Source of the DNA: Candidatus Hydrogenedens sp.
GTDB lineage: Bacteria; Hydrogenedentota; Hydrogenedentia; Hydrogenedentales; CAITNO01
NCBI GenBank assembly: GCA_012522755.1
Contig: JAAYJV010000151.1
Location: forward strand, 1-64,000
Reading direction: 5' to 3'
DNA length: 64,000 nucleotides
Shown: piece after piece, positions 36,461-45,542 of the stretch
How positions within the stretch are numbered: position 1 is the first letter of the stretch
Layout of the letters: each line of letters begins with the position of its first letter
Position numbers and translations under genes: made by a program
The notes under the pieces: generated by a model
Databases searched by the model: none
The model's input: the letters and a program-made list of their open reading frames with translations, nothing else
What the model was told of the DNA's origin: nothing

Positions 36461-36902
36461 ATTTTTACCGTTACTGACAGTGCATTCAGCTGGCTGCGGC
36501 CTGTACAGACACAGCGTCATGTTCAGGAACATCAACGGCCATGTTAAGTATTCCTTACAAATATTCAGCAGTGCAAGCAATACACAACACTATTGAAAAG
36601 AATATCATATTCATTAACCGAAAGTGTACTTTTTATAAAAGGAGAGAATTGAAAATTCTTCAGAATCATCGGTGATTCACTTTGAGATGAAAAGATCAAG
36701 AATCCGCAGCCTTGGAATACACTGTTTCTTCTCACTGTTTTTCTTTCTTTTACTGCATTTTCAGGGCGTACTTTTTGATTATGAGTGCTGAACTTGGTAA
36801 AGTATAGGATCTCAGGATAAAACTCTGTCCTTTTCACCAAAAACCAATACTGCATGTATCAGTATCTCTTTATTCTGTAACTGTGTTGCAAAGGAGTGAT
36901 CT
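36461..36902. other. Divergent spacer between the DtxR-type gene and the FmdB gene
   Basis: 442 bp without a gene. It holds two short palindromes: ATGTTC-ag-GAACAT at 36519-36532 and GAATCA-tcgg-TGATTC at 36663-36678. AT-rich tracts at 36600-36650 could hold promoters, but I cannot name hexamers with confidence. Confidence 0.45.
36519..36532. promoter_or_regulatory. Candidate operator (palindrome) for the DtxR-type regulator
   Basis: Two 6-bp arms, ATGTTC and GAACAT, separated by 2 bp and placed 59 bp upstream of the regulator start. It does not resemble the classical iron or manganese boxes, so this is only a candidate for autoregulation. Confidence 0.25.
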
Positions 36903-37190
36903 GTGCCAACTTATTCTTATCAATGTAAACGCTGCGCTCAAGTGCAGGATGTATTTCACAGCATGTCCCAATCTCCGAAAATCAAGTGTGAAGCCTGCGG
37001 AGGGCCCTGTATCCGTCTTCTGGGCAGTGGCGCAGGAATTATTTTCAAAGGGACCGGCTTTTACGAAACAGATTATAAAAACAAAGGGAAGAAACCCTCA
37101 GCGGAACCAGCTGCAAAAGCAAGCTCGGAAAGCAAAGATACGGGAAGCAAAACACCTGCAAGCGCTTCAAGCGATAAAAAGGCTTCCTGA
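36903..37190 (+). CDS. FmdB-family zinc ribbon protein
   Basis: 95 aa from a GTG start with AAAGGAG upstream. The N-terminal zinc ribbon PTYSYQCKRC...IKCEACGG has Cys8, Cys11, Cys29 and Cys32; FKGTGFYETDYK is the usual end of the FmdB core. A Lys/Ser/Ala-rich disordered tail follows. FmdB is a putative regulator of amide-related genes in Methylophilus, but the family's role is generally unknown. It lies 47 bp before argD. Confidence 0.9.
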   Translation: MPTYSYQCKRCAQVQDVFHSMSQSPKIKCEACGGPCIRLLGSGAGIIFKGTGFYETDYKNKGKKPSAEPAAKASSESKDTGSKTPASASSDKKAS

Positions 37191-37237
37191 AGATTCTCTC
37201 TTCCCTTTTACACGCCTTTATCAGGAGTAGTACCAAC

Positions 37238-38431
37238 GTGAATACACAGGAAATCAAAGCTCTTAATGGTGAGCATATTTTAAATACCTACGGTGAACGG
37301 CGTCTTGCACTGGTGCGAGGCGAAGGCGCACGGGTATGGGATGCGGAAGGCCGTGAATATCTCGATTTTTTTGCAGGGATCGCTGTCTGTAATCTTGGCC
37401 ATTGTCATCCCAAAGTGACTGAGGCGATCTGTGCACAAGCCCGAAAGCTGGTCCATGTCTCCAACCTGTATTATATTGAACCGCAGGTTAAACTGGCACA
37501 GCTGCTTTCAAAACACTGCTTTGCAGACAAATGGTTTTTCTGTAATGGCGGCGCTGAAGCGAATGAGGCGGCAATAAAACTGGCCCGGCGCTACTGGACC
37601 CGGACGGGAACTCCCAAACCTGAGATCATTGTTGCGAAACAGTCTTTTCACGGCCGGACGCTTGGAGCGCTCACCGCAACAGGACAGCCCAAATACCACG
37701 AAGGCTTCAATCCTCTCCTGCCCGGCTTTCACTATGTTCCTTATGACAATCTGGAAGCGCTGGAAGCAGCCATCACTCCGGAAGTGGGTCTGGTCATGCT
37801 GGAACCCATTCAAGGGGAAGGCGGTGTCCGTTTACCTTCCAGAGGCTATCTCCCCGCCGTGCGCCAGCTCTGTACGGAGAAAAACATCCTCCTGTCTTTT
37901 GATGAGGTGCAAACCGGTCTGGGCCGGACAGGTACGCTCTTCGCTTATGAAGATGAAAATGTCATTCCCGATATGATCACCCTGGCCAAAGGTCTGGGCA
38001 ATGGTGTGCCCATCGGTGCTCTTGGATGCACCGACGCTATCGCCGACGGATTCGCTCCCGGTGCTCATGCCTGCACTTTCGGCGGCAACCCGCTGAGTGC
38101 CGCAGCGGCTCTGGCCACCATGGAAGCTCTTACCGAACCCGGTCTTATCGAAAAGGGAGCGGAAATGGGAGCCTATTTCACCAGAAGTCTTCTGGATCTC
38201 GCTCAGGAACGTCCTTGCATTCTTGAGGTACGCGGCCGGGGTCTCATGATCGGTGTGGAATTCGACCGTGAAGTGGCACCTCTCGTCGGAGCCATGCATG
38301 ACGCTGGCATTCTCTGCGGTCCGGCCGGTCCCCGCGTTCTCCGTTTTCTGCCGCCGCTGATCATAGATACAACAGCTGTGGATTGTGTGGTTGCAACGCT
38401 GGAAGCCAGTCTGGAGGCTTTGCAATGGTAA
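37238..38431 (+). CDS. argD: Acetylornithine aminotransferase
   Basis: 397 aa, PLP class III aminotransferase converting N-acetylglutamate semialdehyde to N-acetylornithine (often also succinyl-diaminopimelate). Motifs: YLDFFAGIAVCNLGHCHPKV, FFCNGGAEANEAAIKLAR, FHGRTLGALTATGQ, SFDEVQTGLGRTG and the PLP lysine in ITLAKGLGNGVPIGALG. GTG start with AGGAG upstream. The stop overlaps the argF start. Confidence 0.95.
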   Translation: MNTQEIKALNGEHILNTYGERRLALVRGEGARVWDAEGREYLDFFAGIAVCNLGHCHPKVTEAICAQARKLVHVSNLYYIEPQVKLAQLLSKHCFADKWFFCNGGAEANEAAIKLARRYWTRTGTPKPEIIVAKQSFHGRTLGALTATGQPKYHEGFNPLLPGFHYVPYDNLEALEAAITPEVGLVMLEPIQGEGGVRLPSRGYLPAVRQLCTEKNILLSFDEVQTGLGRTGTLFAYEDENVIPDMITLAKGLGNGVPIGALGCTDAIADGFAPGAHACTFGGNPLSAAAALATMEALTEPGLIEKGAEMGAYFTRSLLDLAQERPCILEVRGRGLMIGVEFDREVAPLVGAMHDAGILCGPAGPRVLRFLPPLIIDTTAVDCVVATLEASLEALQW

Positions 38432-39342
38432 CAGATTTTATTTCTCTTGCCGACTTCTCAGGCGAGGAGTTGCTGGCCTTTCTGGATCTGGCCGATGACC
38501 TGAAAGTACAAAAGCGCGACGGAATCCCCCACCCCCTTCTTGAAGGTAAAACCCTGGCCCTGATTTTTGAAAAACCCAGTCTGCGGACACGTCTCACTTT
38601 TCAGGTGGGCATGTATCAGTTGGGCGGTGCGACGCAGCTCATTGATACCCGCCTGGGCGAAAGAGAATCTGTGGCCGATGTGGCCAGGAATCTGGAGCGT
38701 TGGGTCGATGGAATCATGGCGCGCACCTTTGATCATGATCACGTGATTGAACTCGCGGAAGCGGCCTCCATTCCGGTTATCAATGCCCTGACAGATAAAT
38801 TGCATCCCTGTCAGATTCTCGCCGATGTGCAAACCCTCCGTGAACATAAAGGCCAGGATCTCTCTTCTTTGAAAGTGGCCTTTGTGGGAGATGGAAACAA
38901 CGTCTTCCATTCCTGGGCCAATTTCATATCCCGTGTGCCTCTCAACCTGACACTGGTCTGCCCGGCCGGCTATGAAGGCGCTCCGGAAATAGTGGAGCGG
39001 GCGAAAGCGGATACGAAGGCTGAGTTTCACATCACTCAGGATCCCGAGGAAGGCCTGAAAGATGCTGATGCCGTCTACACCGATGTCTGGGCGAGCATGG
39101 GCCAGGAAGAAGAAGCGGCGGAACGGGCAAAAGTCTTCGCTCCCTATCAGGTGAACCGCGCACTTCTGGCACTGGCGAAAAAAGACGCCATTTTCATGCA
39201 CTGTCTGCCCGCTCAACGGGGCTCGGAAGTCACGGCTGAAGTTATTGACGGTCCGGCCTCGGTTTGTTTTGATCAGGCCGAAAACAGGCTCCACGCACAA
39301 AAGGCCGTGCTGGCCACACTTCTCGGCAATGCAAGCCGCTGA
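38425..39342 (+). CDS. argF: Ornithine carbamoyltransferase
   Basis: 305 aa. It forms citrulline from ornithine and carbamoyl phosphate. The carbamoyl-phosphate site reads EKPSLRTRLTFQVG (SLRT instead of the commoner STRT, seen in many OTCases). Then NALTDKLHPCQILADVQTL, the ornithine region DADAVYTDVWASMGQEEE and the catalytic HCLPAQRGSEVTAEVIDGP. The ATG at 38425 lies inside the end of argD, so the two are translationally coupled. Confidence 0.95.
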   Translation: MVTDFISLADFSGEELLAFLDLADDLKVQKRDGIPHPLLEGKTLALIFEKPSLRTRLTFQVGMYQLGGATQLIDTRLGERESVADVARNLERWVDGIMARTFDHDHVIELAEAASIPVINALTDKLHPCQILADVQTLREHKGQDLSSLKVAFVGDGNNVFHSWANFISRVPLNLTLVCPAGYEGAPEIVERAKADTKAEFHITQDPEEGLKDADAVYTDVWASMGQEEEAAERAKVFAPYQVNRALLALAKKDAIFMHCLPAQRGSEVTAEVIDGPASVCFDQAENRLHAQKAVLATLLGNASR

Positions 39343-39389
39343 ACCAGGTATTTTCCCTCTCAACCCTTTGAAAGAAAGGATCCTTTCCA

Positions 39390-40604
39390 ATGAGTTCCAT
39401 TAAAAAAATTGTTTTGGCATATTCCGGTGGTCTCGACACTTCCATTATTTTGAAATGGTTGAAAGAAACCTATAAAGCCGAAGTCGTTGCCTATATAGGA
39501 GATGTGGGTCAGGGTGAAGAAACGGAACCGGCCCGTGTGAAAGCTCTGCAAACCGGCGCTTCTGAAGCCATCGTGAAAGACCTGCGAGAAGAGTTCGTAC
39601 GGGATTTCGTTTTTCCGACCATGCGCGCCAATGCCGTCTATGAAGGCGTATACCTTCTGGGCACCAGCATTGCCCGGCCCATTATAGCCAAGGCGCAAAT
39701 TGATGTCCTCCGTGAAACCGGTGCTGATGCCGTCGCTCACGGCGCTACAGGCAAAGGAAATGATCAGGTTCGTTTTGAACTGACCTGTCTGGCACTGGAA
39801 CCCAATGTGAAAATTATCGCTCCCTGGCGTGATCCCAACTGGACTCTGGACAGCCGCGAGAAAATGATCGCCTATGCCGAAAAGCACAATATCCCCATTC
39901 CCGTCAGCAAGGCGAAACCCTACTCTTCAGACCGAAACCTGCTTCACATCTCCTTTGAAGGGGGTGTACTCGAAGATCCCTGGAATGAGGCGCCTGAAGA
40001 CATGTTCCAGCTGAGCGTGTCACCGATGGCTGCGCCGGATACTCCCCGCTACGTTGAAATTGACTTTGAACAAGGCACGCCCGTGGCTGTAGATGGAAAG
40101 CGTCTGGGCCCTGTGGAGCTCCTCGAAACCCTCAATACACTCGGCGGCGCTCACGGTGTCGGCCGTGTTGACATGGTGGAGAACCGTTTTGTCGGCATGA
40201 AATCCAGAGGCGTTTATGAGACACCGGGCGGCACGATCCTCTATGCGGCCCATCGTGCTGTGGAAAGCCTGACCATGGATCGCGAAGTGATGCTGCAACG
40301 GGATCTCCTCTCCCCCAAAATCGCCCAGCTCATTTACAATGGCTTCTGGTATGCGCCCGAATTGGAAGCGCTCATGGCCTTTGTGGACAAGAGCCAGGAG
40401 AATGTCACCGGAACAGCGCGGGTACGTCTGTACAAAGGAAATTGCGATGTAGTCGGACGACGCGCTGAAAAAAGCCTTTATGATCCCCAAATCTGCACCT
40501 TTGAAGAAGATGACGGTGCCTATGACCAGACCGATGCCACAGGCTTTATCCGTCTCAATGCCCTGCGACTCCGTGCCCGTAAAAATGCCGGCCTTTTTGA
40601 TTGA
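39390..40604 (+). CDS. argG: Argininosuccinate synthase
   Basis: 404 aa. It joins citrulline and aspartate with ATP. The ATP loop is [19 protein letters not shown], followed by [34 protein letters not shown] and [24 protein letters not shown]. Full length. It lies 47 bp after argF, giving an argD-argF-argG order. argH is not in the window. Confidence 0.97.
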   Translation: MSSIKKIVLAYSGGLDTSIILKWLKETYKAEVVAYIGDVGQGEETEPARVKALQTGASEAIVKDLREEFVRDFVFPTMRANAVYEGVYLLGTSIARPIIAKAQIDVLRETGADAVAHGATGKGNDQVRFELTCLALEPNVKIIAPWRDPNWTLDSREKMIAYAEKHNIPIPVSKAKPYSSDRNLLHISFEGGVLEDPWNEAPEDMFQLSVSPMAAPDTPRYVEIDFEQGTPVAVDGKRLGPVELLETLNTLGGAHGVGRVDMVENRFVGMKSRGVYETPGGTILYAAHRAVESLTMDREVMLQRDLLSPKIAQLIYNGFWYAPELEALMAFVDKSQENVTGTARVRLYKGNCDVVGRRAEKSLYDPQICTFEEDDGAYDQTDATGFIRLNALRLRARKNAGLFD

Positions 40605-40694
40605 TTCCATGAAACTTTTTTTGCCCTGTGCCAGTCAAACATGAACAGATGTCACTTATTTAACCAGATTCAAACAACAACAGGAGAACGACTC

Positions 40695-41570
40695 ATGAAA
40701 AAACTGGTGACCCTTTGTCTTGCGGCAACCTTCCTCTTTGCCGTCGGTATTCAGGCTGAAGAAGCTTGCCTGGACAGTATGCTGGAACAGGTACTGCTGC
40801 TTCAGTTTGCCGAAAAAGCAGGAATTGACGACTATGATCTCATTGAAGTGCTGGAAGGTTACCGTGAATATCGCAGTCTGATGGATGCTTACACAAAACA
40901 GCGTGATACCAAAGCGACAGCGCTGAAAGCGGCTATTGCCAATGACGACAGCGACTCTGTCATCTCCGGACTGACCCGCGAAATCATGGCTCTGGATATC
41001 AGTATCATCCGTTTGAAACAGAGCACCATGGACGAAGCAGCCGACATCATGAGGCCTGCGGAAGTTGCCGAGCTTTATCTCATGGTCAGCGATTTTGATG
41101 CCGTCAAAGCGGATCTTGCCTCCAAACTGGCCGCTTCCCAGAATGTTGGCGTTGTATGCCCCACAGTCGCCGTATGCCCTGAAGCAGCTCCTTGTCCCGA
41201 ATCGGCTGCTGCGTCTGCTCCCGCAGCAAATACTCCCGAAGCCATTCTTGCCCTGGCCACAGACTTTCTGGACAAACTGATTGCCGGTGATCTTGATGCA
41301 GCCATGGAAGGTGTTTCTGAAAATTTCGAACACAATGAGTACAGCGACAAGGAAGAATTGAGCGACTTTCTGGAAATGGCCATTGACATGGGCTATCTGG
41401 AAGATGCCAGTGTAGACCTGGAAGATACGGAAGTGACCTTTGAAGATGGTTCCGCTATTGTCTATCCTCTGGATATCAGTGGAAACTTCGGAAGCGGCAC
41501 TCTGGAATTCGTTCTGAAACTTGAAGACGATCAGTGGATGCTCGTTGGCCTGGATGCCTTCGGTATCTGA
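40695..41570 (+). CDS. Exported protein with C-terminal NTF2-like domain
   Basis: 291 aa from the ATG at 40695 (AGGAGA 7 nt upstream). Signal peptide KKLVTLCLAATFLFAVGIQA. Residues about 25-150 are helical (DDYDLIEVLEGYREYRSLMDAY, ALDISIIRLKQSTMDEAADIM), then an Ala/Pro/Cys spacer (VVCPTVAVCPEAAPCPESAA). The last about 110 residues resemble an NTF2/SnoaL-type fold (AILALATDFLDKLIAGDLDAAMEGV ... GTLEFVLKLEDDQWMLVGLD). Function unknown. A strong intrinsic terminator follows 35 bp downstream. Confidence 0.8.
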   Translation: MKKLVTLCLAATFLFAVGIQAEEACLDSMLEQVLLLQFAEKAGIDDYDLIEVLEGYREYRSLMDAYTKQRDTKATALKAAIANDDSDSVISGLTREIMALDISIIRLKQSTMDEAADIMRPAEVAELYLMVSDFDAVKADLASKLAASQNVGVVCPTVAVCPEAAPCPESAAASAPAANTPEAILALATDFLDKLIAGDLDAAMEGVSENFEHNEYSDKEELSDFLEMAIDMGYLEDASVDLEDTEVTFEDGSAIVYPLDISGNFGSGTLEFVLKLEDDQWMLVGLDAFGI

Positions 41571-41604
41571 GCCTTTCATCTCCACTCCCGCTGAAAAATA
41601 AACT

Positions 41605-41640
41605 GAGACCGACAAGCCCCTGCTCTGTCGGTCTCTTTTT
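41605..41640 (+). terminator. Rho-independent terminator
   Basis: Perfect 9-bp stem GAGACCGAC/GTCGGTCTC with a 13-nt loop, followed directly by TTTTT. It ends transcription of the exported NTF2-like gene and perhaps of the arg cluster. Confidence 0.9.
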
Positions 41641-41876
41641 GTGAAGAGGTACGGCATGCCCCCGCTTCTGTTCCCTGTCCCTCCTGTATTTCCATGCCGT
41701 ACCAAAGGTGAAATCCTCACCGGAGTCATCCTGGATTCAATTTTCCACCCTCAGTATGACACATCATTGTTCCACATTCAGGAACAGAACAAAGATTTTT
41801 TAAGATATTCCAAAAAATTTTAGAGATTCACAGGTGAATTCTAAGAAACACAAGGGATTATTCTTTTTTTTTGCTC

Positions 41877-41895
41877 AAGACTGTGGTAAAGTCTT
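41877..41895. promoter_or_regulatory. Candidate operator before the WYL regulator
   Basis: AAGACT-N7-AGTCTT, 58 bp upstream of the start codon. It lies between TTGCTC (41871-41876) and TTAAGC (41894-41899), which are 17 bp apart and could be weak -35/-10 elements. Autoregulation is inference. Confidence 0.3.
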
Positions 41896-41952
41896 AAGCA
41901 GACAATTTATTCTGTTCCCACAGTTCTTCACCATTTGCAAGGAGATCCTTTC

Positions 41953-42954
41953 ATGCCGCCAAAATATGATCCCTATTCCAGTCCTTCAGATAAGACCCTG
42001 GGATTGTTGAGCATCTTTTTGTTTTCTCAGCGCGCCCATTCCTTGGGACATTTAGCCACTATTTTGCAATGCTCCAAACAAAGCATCTTGAGAATGATGG
42101 AGCATATCCAGAAAAGCCAATGGGTCACCATTGATTCCTGGATTAAAAACCGTGAGCGTTGGTATCGTGCCCGCGCCATCAAAAAACAGACCAATATCAT
42201 TCTTGATACGACAGCCATTGACAAGCTTCTCCTCTGCAAAGACATGGTCTGGCATTTACTTCCCGAAAGTTATCGTAAAGATATAACCGAAGCTCTCCAG
42301 CATGCGGCTGAACAAAACCTGACAGAAGAGGAAACTCTCTCCGATTCTTTTACACAGGTGAAGCCCAAAGGCTTTATCGACTATTCATCCCGTGAGACCT
42401 TCATCTCCGATCTTATCCGTGCCATCCGTGAAAACAGAGTCTGCAAAATTCTTTACCGTGCCCCCACCCGCAAGACGAACAAAGCCTATCTTGTGGCCGG
42501 TTATCAGATGATCGTTTTCCGGGAAGGCTTATATCTCCGTGGCTACCGTGCAGAAACGCTCAAGAAGAAGAAACCGGAAGATATTATTCTTCCTGTTCAT
42601 CGCATGTATGAGGTATCACTCACAGACACCCGCTTTGAACCGATCGAACCGGAGCAGTCCACAACAGAAATTGCCGGTACTTTCGGCCTCCATCACGGAG
42701 AAGCCTTCCGGGTAACCGTGCGGGTCGCTCCTTCTGCCGCCATGTATGTGGAAGAACGTATCTGGAGCAGCGACCAGAAAATCACCACCCATAAAGACGG
42801 GTCTTTGACTTTGGAATTCTCCACAACAAGCGAAGAAGAAACGCTGGCCTGGGTCTTGAGTTTCGGCGGAACCATGGAACTGATGGATCCGCCGACACTG
42901 CGCAAGAAAATTGCGGCAGCTGCACAGGTTATGGCCGATGCTCACAAAGGATGA
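41953..42954 (+). CDS. WYL-domain transcriptional regulator
   Basis: 333 aa from the ATG at 41953 with AAGGAG 8 nt upstream. N-terminal winged helix (KTLGLLSIFLFSQRAHSLGHLATILQCSKQSILRMMEHIQKSQ). The WYL core is in residues about 155-230 (FISDLIRAIRENRVCKILYRAPTRKTNKAYLVAGYQMIVFREGLYLRGYRAE). A C-terminal WCX-like part follows (FRVTVRVAPSAAMYVEERIW). Such regulators sense a nucleic-acid or nucleotide ligand and often govern defence or DNA-damage genes, but none is adjacent here. The hairpin array begins 76 bp downstream. Confidence 0.88.
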   Translation: MPPKYDPYSSPSDKTLGLLSIFLFSQRAHSLGHLATILQCSKQSILRMMEHIQKSQWVTIDSWIKNRERWYRARAIKKQTNIILDTTAIDKLLLCKDMVWHLLPESYRKDITEALQHAAEQNLTEEETLSDSFTQVKPKGFIDYSSRETFISDLIRAIRENRVCKILYRAPTRKTNKAYLVAGYQMIVFREGLYLRGYRAETLKKKKPEDIILPVHRMYEVSLTDTRFEPIEPEQSTTEIAGTFGLHHGEAFRVTVRVAPSAAMYVEERIWSSDQKITTHKDGSLTLEFSTTSEEETLAWVLSFGGTMELMDPPTLRKKIAAAAQVMADAHKG

Positions 42955-43030
42955 GGGCTGTATTACTGAGACAATGCAGAATGGCAGGGTGTGGCTTGGC
43001 GGTTCAGGAATTGACGTGTCAGGAAGGGCT

Positions 43031-43410
43031 GAGACAAAACACCCGTAGGGGCGAAAAATCTTTCGCCCGGTACCTCGAGACAAAACACCCGTAGGGGAGA
43101 AAAATCTTTCGCCCGGTACCTCGAGACAAAACACCTGTAGGGGAGAAAAATCATTCGCCCGGTACCTCGAGACAAAACACCCATAGGGGCGAAAAATCTT
43201 TCGCCCGGTACCTCGAGACAAAACACGCGTAGGGGCGAAAAATCTTTCGCCCGGTACCTCGGAGCACAGGCTGAGACAAAACACCCGTAGGGGCGAAAAA
43301 TCTTTCGCCCGGTACTTCGAGACAAAACACCCGTAGGGGCGAAAAGTCTTTCGCCCGGTACCTCGAGACAAAACACCCGTAGGGGCGAAAGATTTTTCGC
43401 CCGGCAGCAC
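43031..43410. repeat. 46-bp palindromic tandem repeat, array 1 (8 units)
   Basis: Units begin GAGACAAAACACCCGTAGGG at 43031, 43077, 43123, 43169, 43215, 43273, 43319 and 43365. The period is 46 bp, with one 12-bp insertion before the sixth unit. Each contains the hairpin GGGCGAAA-aatc-TTTCGCCC (8-bp stem). There are no unique spacers, so it is not CRISPR. Confidence 0.92.
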
Positions 43411-43785
43411 GGCGCACGGGATGGCGGGGTCGTTGTCGGAGAAATTCAGGACCTGTATGGGTCAGTATGTCTTAAACTATGACAATGGGGGTCAAGCTAT
43501 GAGTCGTCCCTGGGGTGTTCATCGGACGGATCAGACGGATCGCACGGATCTGGGAAGGCGAAGAATATGTCCTTGGGTTTTGACAGGGAGGTTAGGAGCA
43601 ATGAACCGAGTGAACAGAATGCACGTGTCAGGAAGGGCTGAGACCAAACACTCGTAGGGGCGCTGTATCAGTAGGCGCTGAAAATCGAAGTTTCGGGCGA
43701 AAGATTTTTCGCCCCTACCGACAGGTTTAAAGCCTTCTCTTATTCTGTCCAAATGGTTTCGGGCGAAAGATCTTTCGCCCGGCAC
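43405..43785. repeat. 381-bp duplicated segment, copy A
   Basis: Starts at 'cagcacggcg' and runs to the next hairpin. Copy B lies about 574 bp away at 43979-44359, with very few substitutions and a one-base indel. It includes two further GGGCGAAAGAT-type hairpins (about 43695-43720 and 43760-43781) and a 'cggacggatcagacggatc' stretch. Confidence 0.88.
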
Positions 43786-43788
43786 CTC

Positions 43789-43984
43789 GAGACAAAACAC
43801 CCTTAGGGGCCAAAAATCTTTCGCACGGCACCTCGAGACCAAACACCCGTAGGGGCGAAAAATCTTTCGCCCGGCACCTCGAGACAAAACACCCGTAGGG
43901 GCCAAAAATCTTTCGCCCGGTACCTCTGAGCACAGCCTGAGACAAAACACACGTAGGGGCGAAAAATCTTTCGCCCGGCAGCAC
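43789..43984. repeat. 46-bp palindromic tandem repeat, array 2 (4 units)
   Basis: Units begin at 43789, 43835, 43881 and 43939. The same 12-bp insertion seen in array 1 precedes the last unit, which shows that the two arrays share ancestry by duplication. Some hairpins are damaged (ggggcCAAAAAT). Confidence 0.9.
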
Positions 43985-44359
43985 GGCGCACGGGATGGCA
44001 GGGTCGTGGTCGGAGAAATTCAGGACCTGTATGGGTCAGTATGTCTTAAACTATGGCAATGGGGGTCAAGCTATGAGTCGTCCCTGGGGTGTTCATCGGA
44101 CGGATCAGACGGATCAGAAGGATCTGGGAAGGCGAAGAATATGTCCTTAGGTTTTGACAGGGAGGTTAGGAGCAATGAACCGAGTGAACAGAATGCACGT
44201 GTCAGGAAGGGCTGAGACCAAACGCGCGTAGGGGCGCTGTATCAGTAGGCGCTGAAAATCGAAGTTTCGGGCGAAAGATTTTTCGCCCCTACCAACAGGT
44301 TTAAAAGCCTTCTTTTATTCTGTCCAAATGGTTTCGGGCGAAAGATTTTTCGCCCCTAC
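43979..44359. repeat. 381-bp duplicated segment, copy B
   Basis: Near-identical to 43405-43785. It ends in a hairpin 128 bp before tRNA-Gln. Confidence 0.88.
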
Positions 44360-44487
44360 CGAAGAGGGCCGCAATGTCTCCTCTTTTTATCTAATCAAAA
44401 TTGCGTTTCGATATTGAACTCACGGATTGATTCCCCCGCTTACAATTTGACTCAGGTCCCCCAAAAAGACTAAAATATCCCAACTGT

Positions 44488-44563
44488 TGCCGGGTGGCCA
44501 AATTGGTAAGGCTCCTGACTCTGGATCAGGCAATTCTAGGTTCGAATCCTAGCCCGGCAACCA
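44488..44563 (+). tRNA. tRNA-Gln (anticodon CTG), CCA encoded
   Basis: 76 nt with a complete cloverleaf. Acceptor TGCCGGG/CCCGGCA, anticodon stem CCTGA/TCAGG with loop CTCTGGA giving anticodon CTG (codon CAG), T-arm CTAGG-TTCGAAT-CCTAG, discriminator A, encoded CCA. The first pair is U1-A72, the feature by which GatCAB recognises tRNA-Gln in transamidation organisms. Confidence 0.96.
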
Positions 44564-44599
44564 TTTTCTTCGCTTTTTATCCTTTCTTTTATCATTTGC

Positions 44600-44674
44600 G
44601 GCCCGTTCATCTAGGGGTTAGGATGCGAGATTCTCAGTCTCGTCACAGGGGTTCGAATCCCCTACGGGCTGCCA
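44600..44674 (+). tRNA. tRNA-Glu (anticodon CTC), CCA encoded
   Basis: 75 nt. Acceptor GGCCCGT/ACGGGCT (first pair G-U), anticodon stem CGAGA/TCTCG with loop TTCTCAG giving CTC (codon GAG), T-arm AGGGG-TTCGAAT-CCCCT, discriminator G, encoded CCA. It lies 36 bp after tRNA-Gln and is probably co-transcribed. Confidence 0.96.
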
Positions 44675-44846
44675 TTTTTCCCCCTTTGCTCCCCCACTCC
44701 TCTCTTTTGTCCCCATTTCCGGGGAAGCGTTATTTCTATCAGGTACTCCTTGCACTCATAAAAAAGGTGAGTGCACGAATGAACGCACACTCACCTGAAA
44801 ACAAGACTTTCAAGGGGTAGAATCACCCGCCTGAGAACAAAACCTT

Positions 44847-45542
44847 TTATGCTTCTTTTTCGAACCAGCGGTAGACAATTCCCGCCACAGCCGCACCGAT
44901 CAAAGGCGCCACCCAGAAGAGCCAGAGCTGTTTGACAGCCCAGCCACCGACAAAGAGAGCGGGGCCCGTGCTCCGGGCAGGGTTGACCGAGGTATTCGTT
45001 ACAGGGATGCTGATCAGATGGATCAGAGTCAGACCCAGACCGATGGCGATGGGTGCAAAACCTGCGGGAGCACGTTTATCCGTGGCACCCAGAATGATCA
45101 TCAGAAACATGAAGGTCATCACAATTTCCGTAACAAGCCCTGAAGTGAGGGAATAGCCCCCGGGAGAGTGTTCACCATAGCCGTTGGAAGCGAGACCGCC
45201 ACTGAGATCAAAACCGGCTTTGCCGCTGGCAATCAAATACAGAATTCCGGCACCGGCAATGGCACCCAGTACCTGAGCAATAATATAAGCGGGAAGCTCG
45301 GAAGCTTTGAAACGTCCCCCTGCAGCAAGACCGATTGAAACGGCCGGATTCAGATGACAACCCGAAATGTGACCAATGGCGAAAGCCATGGTCAGGACAG
45401 TCAAACCGAAAGCCAGCGACACGCCAAGAAGACCAATCCCCACTTCGGGAAAAGCAGCGGCCAGTACGGCGCTTCCACATCCGCCGAGTACAAGCCAGAA
45501 AGTGCCGATAAATTCAGCTGTAGAACGTTTTGCAAGTGACAT
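44847..45542 (-). CDS. aqpZ: Aquaporin Z-type water channel
   Basis: 231 aa from the ATG at 45542 (GGAAAGGA upstream); an in-frame start at 45596 would add a non-homologous leader. Six transmembrane helices and both pore loops: [14 protein letters not shown] and [19 protein letters not shown]. The histidine in [10 protein letters not shown] and the long fourth helix fit water-selective AqpZ rather than the glycerol facilitator. It moves water across the inner membrane during osmotic change. Confidence 0.93.
   Translation of the reverse strand: MSLAKRSTAEFIGTFWLVLGGCGSAVLAAAFPEVGIGLLGVSLAFGLTVLTMAFAIGHISGCHLNPAVSIGLAAGGRFKASELPAYIIAQVLGAIAGAGILYLIASGKAGFDLSGGLASNGYGEHSPGGYSLTSGLVTEIVMTFMFLMIILGATDKRAPAGFAPIAIGLGLTLIHLISIPVTNTSVNPARSTGPALFVGGWAVKQLWLFWVAPLIGAAVAGIVYRWFEKEA

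Larger units (their letters stand above)
41571..41952. other. Spacer with terminator and two palindromes
   Basis: 382 bp. After the terminator at 41605-41640 there is no convincing gene. ATTCAC-ag-GTGAAT (41826-41839) and AAGACT-N7-AGTCTT (41877-41895) lie in front of the WYL regulator. Confidence 0.5.
42955..44487. other. Palindromic repeat region upstream of the tRNA genes
   Basis: No gene. The layout is array 1 (8 units, 43031-43410), a 381-bp segment (43405-43785), array 2 (4 units, 43789-43984), a near-identical copy of the segment (43979-44359), and a short unique stretch before tRNA-Gln. Open frames on the minus strand (reading ...VPGERFFAPTGVLSRG...) are translations of the repeat. 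Confidence 0.85.

Noticed and set aside
42616-43417. Minus-strand frames with repeated 'VPGERFFAPTGVLSRG'-type peptides
   Set aside because: Translations of the palindromic repeat array and of the antisense of the WYL gene; no start site or domain supports them.
42960-44000. Regularly spaced repeats that could be taken for a CRISPR array
   Set aside because: The 46-bp units follow each other with no variable spacers, each unit is internally palindromic, and no cas gene is present.
44494-44820. A 108-codon plus-strand frame
   Set aside because: It runs straight through both tRNA genes, so it is not a gene.
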